From assembly GCA_029077825.1 (NCBI GenBank), contig JAQNCT010000001.1, forward strand, positions 87,828 to 151,827: 64,000 nt of DNA. The letters run 5' to 3'. This document shows, piece by piece, positions 30,097 to 38,347 of the stretch. A program made the position numbers and the translations under genes. The notes below the pieces were generated by a model that searched no databases, was not told where the DNA came from, and worked only from the letters and a program-made list of their open reading frames with translations. How positions within the stretch are numbered: position 1 is the stretch's first letter; every line of letters starts with the position of its first letter. Origin of the DNA: Acidocella sp. (lineage in GTDB: Bacteria; Pseudomonadota; Alphaproteobacteria; Acetobacterales; Acetobacteraceae).

Positions 30097-32583
30097 ATGA
30101 CCATGAAACGCGCCCTGCTGGCACTGCTTGCCTTGGTTGTCGTGCTCCCCGCACTGGTGGCTTCGGTGCTGGTGGCTAGCTTCAACCCCAACGACTATGC
30201 GCCGCAAATTGCCGCCGCCGTGCAAAAAGCCACCGGCCGCACCCTTATTTTCGGCGGGCCGATCCGCCTGACCCTCTCGTTAACCCCCACCATCGGCGTT
30301 GATGACGTCACACTCAGCAACCCCACGGGGTTTGCCGATGCCAATTTCGTCACGCTGCAGCGTTTGGAGGCCAAAATCGCGCTCTGGCCGCTGTTTTCGC
30401 ACCACATCGACATCCTCAGCCTGATCCTGGCCAACCCCCGCATCAATTTCCAAACCAACGAAGCCGGCCAGGCGAACTGGGATTTCGCAGCCCCAGCGGC
30501 CCACAGCCGCAACCTGATCAGCGGCTACGACATCGCGCTGGAGTCAGTCGATGTGCAAAACGCGCTGATCACGCTGAAAGACGCCGGCGGTCACACGCGG
30601 CAGACCCTGACTTTACAGGATGTGCGTGGCACCGCGGATTCGATCGCCGACCCGTTGAAGCTCACAGCCATGGCGGCGGTGAATAATGTGCCGGTCACGC
30701 TGCGTGGCATGGTCGGGCCGGTGGAGCGGCTGTCGGGTATCGGCAGCGGGCCGTGGCCGGTGGCGCTGACCCTTGCCGGTGGCGGCGCGCAAGCCAGCAT
30801 CAACGGCACCGTTGCTTACCCACGCACCGCCAGCGGCTATAATTTCACGCTCAACGCCAGCATTCCGGCACTCGAAAAAGTGGCCCCCATGCTGCCAGCC
30901 GGGCTATTTCAAGCGGGGCCGCTGGCCAGCCTGCTGCCGCCAATTCACGGCCTCACCGTCACCGCTCTCATCGCTGACCAGGGTTCGGCGATGCCTGCCA
31001 TCCGCAATCTCTCCATCAAGGCCGCTGGGTCTGATTTATCCAGCCTGCGGCCAGGCCTGACCCTAAATAATCTTGCGATCGCCATGCCATCGCTGAACGC
31101 GGCGGTAACCCTTAATGCCGCCGCCAGCCTTGGCGGCATGCCACTCACCATCACCGGCAATTTCGGCGCGATGGCAAGGTTGCTGAACCCAGCCTGGCTG
31201 CCCGCCACCGCCCAGCCGGGCAACGGCAATTTCCCGGTCACGCTGCAGGCCCAGGCCGGTAGCGCCATCCTCAACGTCTCCGGCGGCCTTGCCACACCCG
31301 CCAACGCCTCCGGCGTCGCACTGGCGGTCAGCCTCACCATCCCCGATCTCTCCGCCCTCAGCCCGCTGGCCGGGTTCAGCCTGCCAGCCTGGAAAAACAT
31401 CGCTCTGCAAACCACCATCACCGACCCCGGCGGGCTAGGGCTAGGCCAGGCCGCCGGGTTGGACGGGCTAGCCCTGACCATGGACAACGCCGCCCTAGGC
31501 GGTGATGCCAGCCTGTATTTTGGTAAAACCCCCCGCCTGCAGGTGGCTCTGAAGGGCCAGCAGATCGACCTCGATGCCTTGCGCGCCGCTTTCCCCGCGC
31601 CAGCCGCCACGAACGCAGCCATAACCCCAGCCAGTTTTATCGTCTCGAGCGCCAAACTGCCGCTTGACGCCATGAAAAATTTCGATGCCGATATCCAGCT
31701 CGCCGCTGACTCAGTGGTGTTCAACAAGGCCACCTATACCGCTTTGCAAGGCCATGCGGTGCTGCAAGATGGCGTCCTCACGCTCAACCCGCTCTCCGGG
31801 CTGTTGCCGGGCGGCGATATCACCGCCAGCGCCAGCCTGGACGCCACCAAGGACCCCGCCGCCGCAAGCTGGAGCTTGAATGCCCCAGCCCTGGCGCTGG
31901 GGCCAATTCTCAAAAGCTTCGGCGCACCGGACAAGGCGCAAGGCACCATGCAAGTGGCCCTGAGTGCTACCGGCACGGGCGACAGCCTGCATGATATTTT
32001 GGCCTCGGCCAACGGCCAGCTCGGGCTGGCTTCGGTCAATAGCGTGGCTGATGGCGCGGTGCTTGGCAGCCTGTTCGGCCCGCTGCTGCGTGCTGATGCT
32101 CTGGCGAATGCCAGTTCCAGTGCCAGTTTCAGCACCAGTTTTAACGCACCGGGGCCAGTGCCGGTCCGCTGCCTGGCACTGCGGCTTGATACCGCGAACG
32201 GGATTGCCAGCATCAGCACCCTGACACTGGAGTCCAGCCGCCTTCGGTTGCAGGGCAGCGGCAAGATAAATTTTGGCGATGAAACGCTGGCGCTGACTCT
32301 GCAGCCCAGCCTGCTGAACTCGCCTCCTGGCACGCCCCCCAGTATCGGCGCGCCGGTAACGTTGGGCGGCAGCTTCGCAGCCCCCACGCTTGCCGCAGCA
32401 CCCGCCGCCGCCCTGCCTGACAGCAGCAACGATCTTTGCCCCGCAGCACTGGCACTGGGCCGGCTTGGCAAACCCGGGCCCGCCGCCGAGCCGCCGGTAA
32501 GTGTTGCGCCCGCCGCCACCGGTACGGCGCCGCCAGCGCCGTCCGGCCCGAAAAACTTGCTGAACCTGTTAAACGGCCAGTAA
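30097..32583 (+). CDS. AsmA-family protein
   Basis: Envelope protein of about 828 residues with a single N-terminal membrane helix ('LLALLALVVVLPALVASVLVA') and a very long periplasmic part made of repeated beta-rich segments. The N-terminal 'FNPNDYAPQIAAAVQKATGR...' and 'ISGYDIALESVDVQNALITL' are typical of the AsmA domain, and the C-terminal third contains the AsmA_2-like region. AsmA/TamB-like proteins are thought to bridge the periplasm and move phospholipids to the outer membrane. Pro/Ala-rich tail at the end. Two nearby ATGs (30097, 30103) are possible starts; an earlier one at 30073 is less likely. ATP12 follows after 9 nt. Confidence 0.88.
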   Translation: MTMKRALLALLALVVVLPALVASVLVASFNPNDYAPQIAAAVQKATGRTLIFGGPIRLTLSLTPTIGVDDVTLSNPTGFADANFVTLQRLEAKIALWPLFSHHIDILSLILANPRINFQTNEAGQANWDFAAPAAHSRNLISGYDIALESVDVQNALITLKDAGGHTRQTLTLQDVRGTADSIADPLKLTAMAAVNNVPVTLRGMVGPVERLSGIGSGPWPVALTLAGGGAQASINGTVAYPRTASGYNFTLNASIPALEKVAPMLPAGLFQAGPLASLLPPIHGLTVTALIADQGSAMPAIRNLSIKAAGSDLSSLRPGLTLNNLAIAMPSLNAAVTLNAAASLGGMPLTITGNFGAMARLLNPAWLPATAQPGNGNFPVTLQAQAGSAILNVSGGLATPANASGVALAVSLTIPDLSALSPLAGFSLPAWKNIALQTTITDPGGLGLGQAAGLDGLALTMDNAALGGDASLYFGKTPRLQVALKGQQIDLDALRAAFPAPAATNAAITPASFIVSSAKLPLDAMKNFDADIQLAADSVVFNKATYTALQGHAVLQDGVLTLNPLSGLLPGGDITASASLDATKDPAAASWSLNAPALALGPILKSFGAPDKAQGTMQVALSATGTGDSLHDILASANGQLGLASVNSVADGAVLGSLFGPLLRADALANASSSASFSTSFNAPGPVPVRCLALRLDTANGIASISTLTLESSRLRLQGSGKINFGDETLALTLQPSLLNSPPGTPPSIGAPVTLGGSFAAPTLAAAPAAALPDSSNDLCPAALALGRLGKPGPAAEPPVSVAPAATGTAPPAPSGPKNLLNLLNGQ

Positions 32584-32592
32584 GCCCGCCGC

Positions 32593-33321
32593 ATGAAACG
32601 CATCTGGACAATTGTTGAAACCAACCCCACCGCCGATGGTTTGCAGGTTTTGCTTGACGGCAAGCCGATTAAAAAACCAAGCGGCGCAGCCCTGCTAATC
32701 CCCTTTGCGCCCCTGGCGGAGGCCATCGCTACCGAATGGCGCGGCGCCGGGCTGGATGGCGGCGATATCAAACCCGATGATTTACCGCTTACCCGCATGG
32801 CCACCACCGCGATTGACCGGGTGGCCACATCGCACAGCAATATCATCTCCCAATTGGCCAGTTATGGGTTGAATGACGCGCTCTGCTACCGCGCCGAAAC
32901 CCCAGCCTCATTGGCAACACTGGAACAGGCGCAATGGCAGCCTTGGCTGAATTGGGCATATACGGCCTACCAGATCACGCTCAACACCGGCTTTGGTATC
33001 ACTCCTATTATCCAACCACCTGATACCGCGGAAAAATTCCACGCCATATTGCAATCGTTTGATATCTATCAACTCACGGCATTGGGCGTTGCGGTGCCGG
33101 CAATGGGCAGCCTGGTCCTGGGCCTGGCACTCGCCACCGGCGAGCTTGACGCGCCAACCGCCTTCGAAGTTTCGCACATTGAGGAAAATTTTCAAATTCA
33201 GCGCTGGGGCACCGATGAGCTGGCCGAACAACGCCGACTGAATATCCTCGCTGATTTGGATTTATGTGTCCGCTTCGTGGCGCTGTGCGATCAGAAAAAC
33301 AGCACCGACATCAAAATATAA
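32593..33321 (+). CDS. ATP12-type F1-ATPase assembly chaperone
   Basis: 242-residue protein of the ATP12 family, which in mitochondria binds the F1 alpha subunit before assembly; alphaproteobacteria keep homologues. Family features: N-terminal 'VLLDGKPIKKPSGAALLIPF', 'PLTRMATTAIDR', and 'LGVAVPAMGSLVLGLALATGELDAPTAFEVSHIEENFQIQRWG' split across the C-terminal half. Soluble, no signal. Its 3' end overlaps that of the convergent antiporter gene by 31 nt. The bacterial function is inferred from the mitochondrial one. Confidence 0.9.
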   Translation: MKRIWTIVETNPTADGLQVLLDGKPIKKPSGAALLIPFAPLAEAIATEWRGAGLDGGDIKPDDLPLTRMATTAIDRVATSHSNIISQLASYGLNDALCYRAETPASLATLEQAQWQPWLNWAYTAYQITLNTGFGITPIIQPPDTAEKFHAILQSFDIYQLTALGVAVPAMGSLVLGLALATGELDAPTAFEVSHIEENFQIQRWGTDELAEQRRLNILADLDLCVRFVALCDQKNSTDIKI

Positions 33322-34571
33322 ATCGGTGTCAGTACCAAAATCATCGCCACGGCATAAGCGAAGAACCCCGGCATTTTAACACCGCGCCGGGCCGCGATTT
33401 CGCGGATCATCAGATTTGGCGCATTGCCCAAATAGGTCACTGGCCCGAAAAACACAGACCCTGCCGCCAGCGCCATCAGCAGATGCGAGGGGGCCGCCGC
33501 CAATTGCGCGGCATTGCCGCCGGCGGCCTGGAAAAAAATCAAATAGGTCGGTGCGGCATCCAGCACCGCCGAGGCAACGCCGCTGGCCCAGAACCACAGC
33601 AGCGGATGGTTAACATTCAAATTCGCCTGCGCCAGCAAGGCAAAAACCGGACCAATGGTGGCGAAGATGGCAAAAAATAGAATCCCGATCTCGCGCATCG
33701 CGGTCCAGGCAAAGCGGTTATGGGCGCGTATCGATTGCGGTGTAAAAATCTCCGAGATGGCAATGCAGCCAACCGCCAATGCCGTAACCGCCAAATGCTC
33801 GAGCGGCAGGTGGACTGAGAATAAATTCACCGATCCTGGATGCCAGACACCCTCCAACGGTATCGCCAGCATCAGCGCCAGCAGCAGGAAAATATTTAAC
33901 GCCCCGCTCACCCGCAGTTTTTGCAACCGCGGCAGCGCCTCGCGCCGCGCCAGATACATATCAACGCCGTAGCAAAGCCCCAGCACCGGCACCGCCAGCA
34001 CCAGCAGCGGCGCCCATAAATATGTCAGCGGCCAGAAAAACGGCACGCCGCGCAGAAACCCCACCAGTAAAGGCGGGTCTCCCAGCGGCGACAAAGCACC
34101 CCCTGCATTGCCCACCAGCACGATAAACCCCAGCACCAGATGCCGCTTCTCGAATCGATGCGCGTTGGCGGCCAGCAACGGGTGGATCAGCAGCAAGGCA
34201 GCACCGATGGTGCCCATCACCGCCGCCAGCAGGGTACCGATGATCAGGAGCAGCAAATTACCGGCGGGACGCCCCCACGGGCCGCCGGTAATGAGAATCC
34301 CGCCACCCAGCGCATAAAGCGCCAACAGCAGCACCATGAAGGGCACAAACTCGGCCAGCGTAACTTGCCACAACGCATACACCGCATCGCTGGCGCCGCT
34401 GGCGGTTGCACTCAAAACCAGCCCCAGCCCCACCCAGAATAGCGACATAACCGCCATGCGCCGGTGCCAGAACCGCGGTGCCAAACCCGGCAACACCGCG
34501 AAGCTCAGCAGCACCATCGCAAACGGCACAGCCAGAATAAATGTCACCGGCGCACGGCCCCGGTGCCGCAA
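33291..34571 (-). CDS. Sodium:proton antiporter / CitMHS-type ion transporter
   Basis: Polytopic membrane protein of 426 residues with about 11-12 helices. 'LVGNAGGALSPLGDPPLLVGFLRGVPF' style loop (NAGGxxSPxGDPP) and the mirrored 'GNAPNLMI' near the C-terminus are the two inverted-repeat signatures of the NhaD/ArsB/citrate ion-transporter superfamily. The exact ion is not deducible; NhaD-like Na+/H+ exchange is the usual annotation. Starts 60 nt before the divergent coxG gene. Confidence 0.82.
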   Translation of the reverse strand: MRHRGRAPVTFILAVPFAMVLLSFAVLPGLAPRFWHRRMAVMSLFWVGLGLVLSATASGASDAVYALWQVTLAEFVPFMVLLLALYALGGGILITGGPWGRPAGNLLLLIIGTLLAAVMGTIGAALLLIHPLLAANAHRFEKRHLVLGFIVLVGNAGGALSPLGDPPLLVGFLRGVPFFWPLTYLWAPLLVLAVPVLGLCYGVDMYLARREALPRLQKLRVSGALNIFLLLALMLAIPLEGVWHPGSVNLFSVHLPLEHLAVTALAVGCIAISEIFTPQSIRAHNRFAWTAMREIGILFFAIFATIGPVFALLAQANLNVNHPLLWFWASGVASAVLDAAPTYLIFFQAAGGNAAQLAAAPSHLLMALAAGSVFFGPVTYLGNAPNLMIREIAARRGVKMPGFFAYAVAMILVLTPIYILMSVLFF

Positions 34572-34631
34572 TGTTGCCCCCGCTGGTCAACACCGATAGG
34601 TTGCCCACAGATTTTAAGGAGACCTGCCTGC

Positions 34632-35231
34632 ATGGATATGTCCGGAGACCGCCTGATCGCCGCCCCGCGCGCAAAAGTGTGGGATGCGCTGAATGACCCG
34701 GAAATTCTTAAACAATGTATTCCGGGCTGCGAAACCATAGAGAAACTCTCCGACACTCAATTAAAGGCCACAGCCGCCATCAAGCTTGGCCCCATCGCCG
34801 CGCGCTTTACCGGCAATGTGCAGCTTTCAGAACTTGACCCACCGAACGGTTACATAATTTCAGGCGAGGGCCAAGGCGGGGTTGCCGGGTTTGCCAAAGG
34901 AGGGGCTACGGTTAAGCTCACTGATGAAGCCGAGGGCACCAGATTAGCCTATGTGGTGAACGCCCAGATCGGCGGCAAAATGGCCCAGCTTGGCGCGCGT
35001 TTAATTGATTCTACCGCCAAACAAATGGCTGAGGCGTTTTTTACCAAATTTTCCGCAATTTTAGCACCGGAGCCCAGCGTGACCAAAACCACCGAGACGC
35101 CTCATCATGAATCAACGGATACAACAGCTGACCCCAGCAACCCGCAATTTTTTGGGCTGCCTTTAGGGGTGATCATCGCTGCTGCGCTTGCCACCCTCGC
35201 CGTGGGGCTGACCGTGTTGAAGTACCACTAA
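34632..35231 (+). CDS. coxG: CoxG-like SRPBCC protein (CO dehydrogenase subunit G)
   Basis: 199 residues from an ATG at 34632 with AAGGAG 11 nt upstream. N-terminal START/SRPBCC domain with the CoxG pattern 'MSGDRLIAAPRAKVWDAL', 'CIPGCETIE' and 'GGKMAQLGARLIDSTAKQMA'. The C-terminus has a linker (about 150-175) and one membrane helix ('LPLGVIIAAALATLAVGLTV'). In Oligotropha, CoxG is needed to attach CO dehydrogenase to the membrane; here the attached helix suits that role. The open frame to 34464 overlaps the divergent antiporter and reads as His/Arg-rich noise. Its stop shares a base with the coxD ATG. Confidence 0.9.
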   Translation: MDMSGDRLIAAPRAKVWDALNDPEILKQCIPGCETIEKLSDTQLKATAAIKLGPIAARFTGNVQLSELDPPNGYIISGEGQGGVAGFAKGGATVKLTDEAEGTRLAYVVNAQIGGKMAQLGARLIDSTAKQMAEAFFTKFSAILAPEPSVTKTTETPHHESTDTTADPSNPQFFGLPLGVIIAAALATLAVGLTVLKYH

Positions 35232-36133
35232 TGTTGCCAAACAGCGTTGCGGATACCGCCGCCCTGCTGGCTGAGCAAGGCTATGTGGCTGATAAAGCGT
35301 TGGCCACCACGGTGCATCTGGCGTTGGCCATGCAGCGCCCTTTGCTGCTGGAGGGTGAACCTGGTACCGGCAAAACTGAAATTGCCAAGGTGCTGGCCGC
35401 CGGGCTGAACCGCCGCCTGGTGCGGCTGCAATGCTATGACGGGCTTGATCTTGCAGCCGCTGCTTATGAATGGGACCATGCCCGCCAGCTTATGGCCATC
35501 AGGCTGGCCGAGGGTGATGCCGCCCAAAACCCTGACACGCTACAGCGCAATATTTACAGCCGTAACTTCCTGCTGGCGCGGCCTTTGCTGTCTGCCATTG
35601 ACCCGGATTTGCCACCAGCGGTGCTACTGATTGATGAGCTTGACCGGGCGGATGAACCATTCGAGGCGTTTTTGCTGGAGTTATTGGCGGATTTTCAAAT
35701 ATCGGTGCCAGAATACGGCACCATCAAGGCCAAAACCAAGCCAGTGGTGGTGCTAACCTCGAATCGTACCCGCGAAGTGCATGACGCGATCCGCCGCCGC
35801 TGCTTATATCAATGGGTGGATTACCCAACCGCCGCCCGCGAGCGCGCGATTTTGCACAATAAGGCCCCAGGCATTCCTGCCGTGCTGGCGGCTGAAATTG
35901 TGGCGTTTGTGCAATCGGTTCGGCGGGCTGATATTTTCAAGCTCCCCGGCGTTGCTGAAACGCTCGATTGGGCTGCCGCCCTCACCGCCCTTGACCAGGA
36001 GGAGCTTGCCCCCGGCGCGGTTGAAGATACGCTGGGCGTGCTGCTGAAATACCAAGATGATATTGCAGCCATGAAAGGCGCTGACCTTGCCAAATATGTC
36101 AGTGATGCCAAAGCGGCGGCCCGCACAGCATGA
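35231..36133 (+). CDS. coxD: CoxD-like MoxR-family AAA+ ATPase
   Basis: 300 residues. Walker A 'GEPGTGKT' at 42-49, Walker B 'VLLIDELD' at 131-138, and arginine-finger segment 'AIRRRCLYQWVDYPT'. CoxD is a membrane-associated AAA+ chaperone that, with CoxE, inserts sulfur and copper into the Mo-Cu site of CO dehydrogenase. Overlaps coxG by one nucleotide and coxE by 4 nt, so it is translationally coupled to both. A general MoxR role with CoxE as VWA partner is supported by position and motif. Confidence 0.92.
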   Translation: MLPNSVADTAALLAEQGYVADKALATTVHLALAMQRPLLLEGEPGTGKTEIAKVLAAGLNRRLVRLQCYDGLDLAAAAYEWDHARQLMAIRLAEGDAAQNPDTLQRNIYSRNFLLARPLLSAIDPDLPPAVLLIDELDRADEPFEAFLLELLADFQISVPEYGTIKAKTKPVVVLTSNRTREVHDAIRRRCLYQWVDYPTAARERAILHNKAPGIPAVLAAEIVAFVQSVRRADIFKLPGVAETLDWAAALTALDQEELAPGAVEDTLGVLLKYQDDIAAMKGADLAKYVSDAKAAARTA

Positions 36134-37338
36134 CCCCGACCAGCGGATTGCTGGCCAGCAACGTCATGCATTTCGCAAGGTTGTTGCGCCGCACCGGCCT
36201 GCCGGTTGGCCCGGCTGAAACCATCGCCGCTACGCAAGCTCTCACCCATATTGAAATTGGCCAGCGCCACGCGGTGCAGGCAGCGCTGCGGGCCATTATG
36301 GTGCACCGGCACGAACACCAAGAAATGTTTGATACCGCCTTTTCGCTGTTTTGGCGCAACCCGGATGCCACCAAATTCGCCGCCGCCCTGGCGGCCATGG
36401 ATGGTATGCGTGCCCCTGATGAGGAACGCCCACCCCCTGGGGCACGGCGCCTAGCCGAGGCAATGGCCGCCACCAAAAACCAGCCGCCGCGCGCGGGAGA
36501 GCCGCCGCAAACCATCGATGCCACCCTTACATTCAGTGAGAGCGAAAAACTCAACGCGATGGATTTTGAGGCGATGAGCGCCAGTGACATCATCCGCGCC
36601 AAAGCCGAGATTGCCAAATTGCGCCTGCCGCTGGACCAGCACCGCACCAGGCGTTGGCGAAATTTGCCCACTGGCCGGCGGATTGACCTGAAAGCCACCA
36701 TGCGGGCTTCAATGCGCACCGGCGGTGAAATTCTGTCGCTGGCCCGCCGCGCGCCCAAAATCAAACCGCCGCCATTGGTGGTATTGTGCGATATTTCCGG
36801 CTCGATGGCGCGTTATGCGCAAATTTTGCTGCATTTTTTGCACGCGGTTGCCAATGAGCGTGAGCAAGTGAGCGTGTTTTTGTTCGGCACCCGGCTCTCC
36901 AACATCTCGCGCCAGTTGCGCCAGCGTGACCCTGAGGTGGCGTTTCAGATGATTGCATCCTTGGTGCCGGACTGGTCAGGCGGCACCCGAATCGGTGAGG
37001 CATTGGCCAGCTTCAACCGCAACTGGGCGCGCCGGGTGTTAGGCCAAGGTGCCGTGGTGCTGCTGGTAACTGACGGGCTGGACCGTGACGGCGCGCACGG
37101 GCTTGCTACCAACATGGAGCGCCTGCACCGCTCATGCCGGCGTTTGATATGGCTGAACCCGCTGCTGCGCTGGGAGGGGTTTTCACCAAAAACCCAAGGG
37201 GCCAAGGCAATGCTGCCGCATGTTGATGAATTCCGGCCGGTGCATAATCTGGCCAGTTTGCAATCGCTTATCACCAGCCTGTCCGCCCCGCCTACCGCCC
37301 GCGGCCAGGCCATTCACAATTGGAAAGACCCCGCATGA
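36130..37338 (+). CDS. coxE: CoxE-like VWA-domain protein
   Basis: 402 residues. The N-terminal ~200 residues are Ala/Arg-rich helices (CoxE N-domain) and the C-terminal half a von Willebrand A domain with MIDAS 'DISGSM' at 221-226 and a later 'LVTDGLDRDG'. Partner of CoxD in maturation of molybdenum hydroxylases. Its final codons overlap the next gene (ATGA). Clear paralogy to the CobT VWA domain about 8 kb away is at domain level only. Confidence 0.92.
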   Translation: MTPTSGLLASNVMHFARLLRRTGLPVGPAETIAATQALTHIEIGQRHAVQAALRAIMVHRHEHQEMFDTAFSLFWRNPDATKFAAALAAMDGMRAPDEERPPPGARRLAEAMAATKNQPPRAGEPPQTIDATLTFSESEKLNAMDFEAMSASDIIRAKAEIAKLRLPLDQHRTRRWRNLPTGRRIDLKATMRASMRTGGEILSLARRAPKIKPPPLVVLCDISGSMARYAQILLHFLHAVANEREQVSVFLFGTRLSNISRQLRQRDPEVAFQMIASLVPDWSGGTRIGEALASFNRNWARRVLGQGAVVLLVTDGLDRDGAHGLATNMERLHRSCRRLIWLNPLLRWEGFSPKTQGAKAMLPHVDEFRPVHNLASLQSLITSLSAPPTARGQAIHNWKDPA

Positions 37339-37655
37339 TCGACGTTGAAGATGTATTGAGCATTGCTGCCAGCTGGCACGGCGCTGGTGAGCAGGTTGCC
37401 ATTGCTACCGTCACTGAAACCTGGGGCAGCTCCCCCCGCCCGGCTGGCAGCCGCATGGCGGTGACCACATCAGGCAAAATGGCGGGTTCTGTTAGCGGCG
37501 GCTGTATTGAAGGGGCGGTGGCTGAAACAGCGCAGCAGGTGATGGCCAGCGGTGTGCCCAAATTGCTGAGTTTTGGCGTCACCAATGAGAGAGCCTGGGA
37601 GGTTGGCCTGGCGTGCGGTGGCAAAGTGCAGGTATTTGTTGAGCCGCTGATATGA
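37335..37655 (+). CDS. XdhC/CoxF family, N-terminal half protein
   Basis: 106-residue protein consisting only of the XdhC N-terminal domain: 'VAIATVTETWGSSPRPAGSRM', 'GSVSGGCIEGAV' and 'LACGGKVQVFVEPL'. XdhC proteins bind molybdenum cofactor and assist sulfuration before insertion into xanthine-dehydrogenase-type enzymes. I start at the ATG at 37335 that overlaps the coxE stop by 4 nt. The domain ends precisely where the next gene begins with a 4-nt overlap, so the usual XdhC is encoded as two polypeptides. Confidence 0.88.
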   Translation: MIDVEDVLSIAASWHGAGEQVAIATVTETWGSSPRPAGSRMAVTTSGKMAGSVSGGCIEGAVAETAQQVMASGVPKLLSFGVTNERAWEVGLACGGKVQVFVEPLI

Positions 37656-38347
37656 AAAACGCCACCATCACCGCTCTGAACCACGCCATGGCCACCCGCC
37701 AGCCGGTGGCATTTGCCAAAAATCTGAGCGATGGTACGGAGTTTTTACTCCCTGACCCGCATGCCCCTGAGGCTCTGAACGAAGCGGGCCGGTTGGCCCT
37801 GGCGGCTGATAAATCCACCACGCATGTGCTGGGCAGTGAAAGCTGGTTTATTGAAGCGCGCAACCCCGCCCCCCGGCTGGTTTTGGTGGGGGCTGTGCAT
37901 ATTGCCCAAGCGCTCGCCCCGCTGGCCAGCATGAGCGGCTTTGAAGTTATTTTAATCGACCCGCGCCAGGGCTTTGGCAACCAAGAGCGTTTTCCTGGTG
38001 CCAATCTGGTCAATGACTGGCCAGATGAGGCGCTCAACCAGCTAAAGCCAGACATGCGCACCGCTGTGGTTACCCTCACCCATGACCCCAAGCTTGATGA
38101 CCCAGCGCTGGACCGTGCCTTGCATTCCAACGCGTTTTACATCGGCGCCTTGGGGTCACGCAAAACCCACGCCGCCCGGCTGGAACGCTTGAGCGCCCTG
38201 GGCCACCAGGCTGAAAGCCTACAGCGCATTCGCGGCCCGGTGGGGCTTGATATTGGCTCGGTCACCACACCGGAAATCGCGCTCTCCATCATCGCCGAGA
38301 TTGTCGCGGTGCGGCGGGGCGGCAGTTTGGGGTTACGCGTCAAATGA
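37652..38347 (+). CDS. XdhC/CoxF family, C-terminal (Rossmann) half protein
   Basis: 231 residues with the XdhC C-terminal Rossmann-like domain: 'LVLVGAVHIAQALAPLASM' (about 73-92), 'VILIDPRQGF', 'AVVTLTHDPKLDDPAL' and 'YIGALGSRKTHAARL...GLDIGSVTTPEIALSI'. Probably works with the 106-residue protein just upstream as a heteromer. First ~60 residues are an extra segment with no clear match. Coupled by ATGA-type overlaps to both neighbours. Confidence 0.9.
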   Translation: MKNATITALNHAMATRQPVAFAKNLSDGTEFLLPDPHAPEALNEAGRLALAADKSTTHVLGSESWFIEARNPAPRLVLVGAVHIAQALAPLASMSGFEVILIDPRQGFGNQERFPGANLVNDWPDEALNQLKPDMRTAVVTLTHDPKLDDPALDRALHSNAFYIGALGSRKTHAARLERLSALGHQAESLQRIRGPVGLDIGSVTTPEIALSIIAEIVAVRRGGSLGLRVK

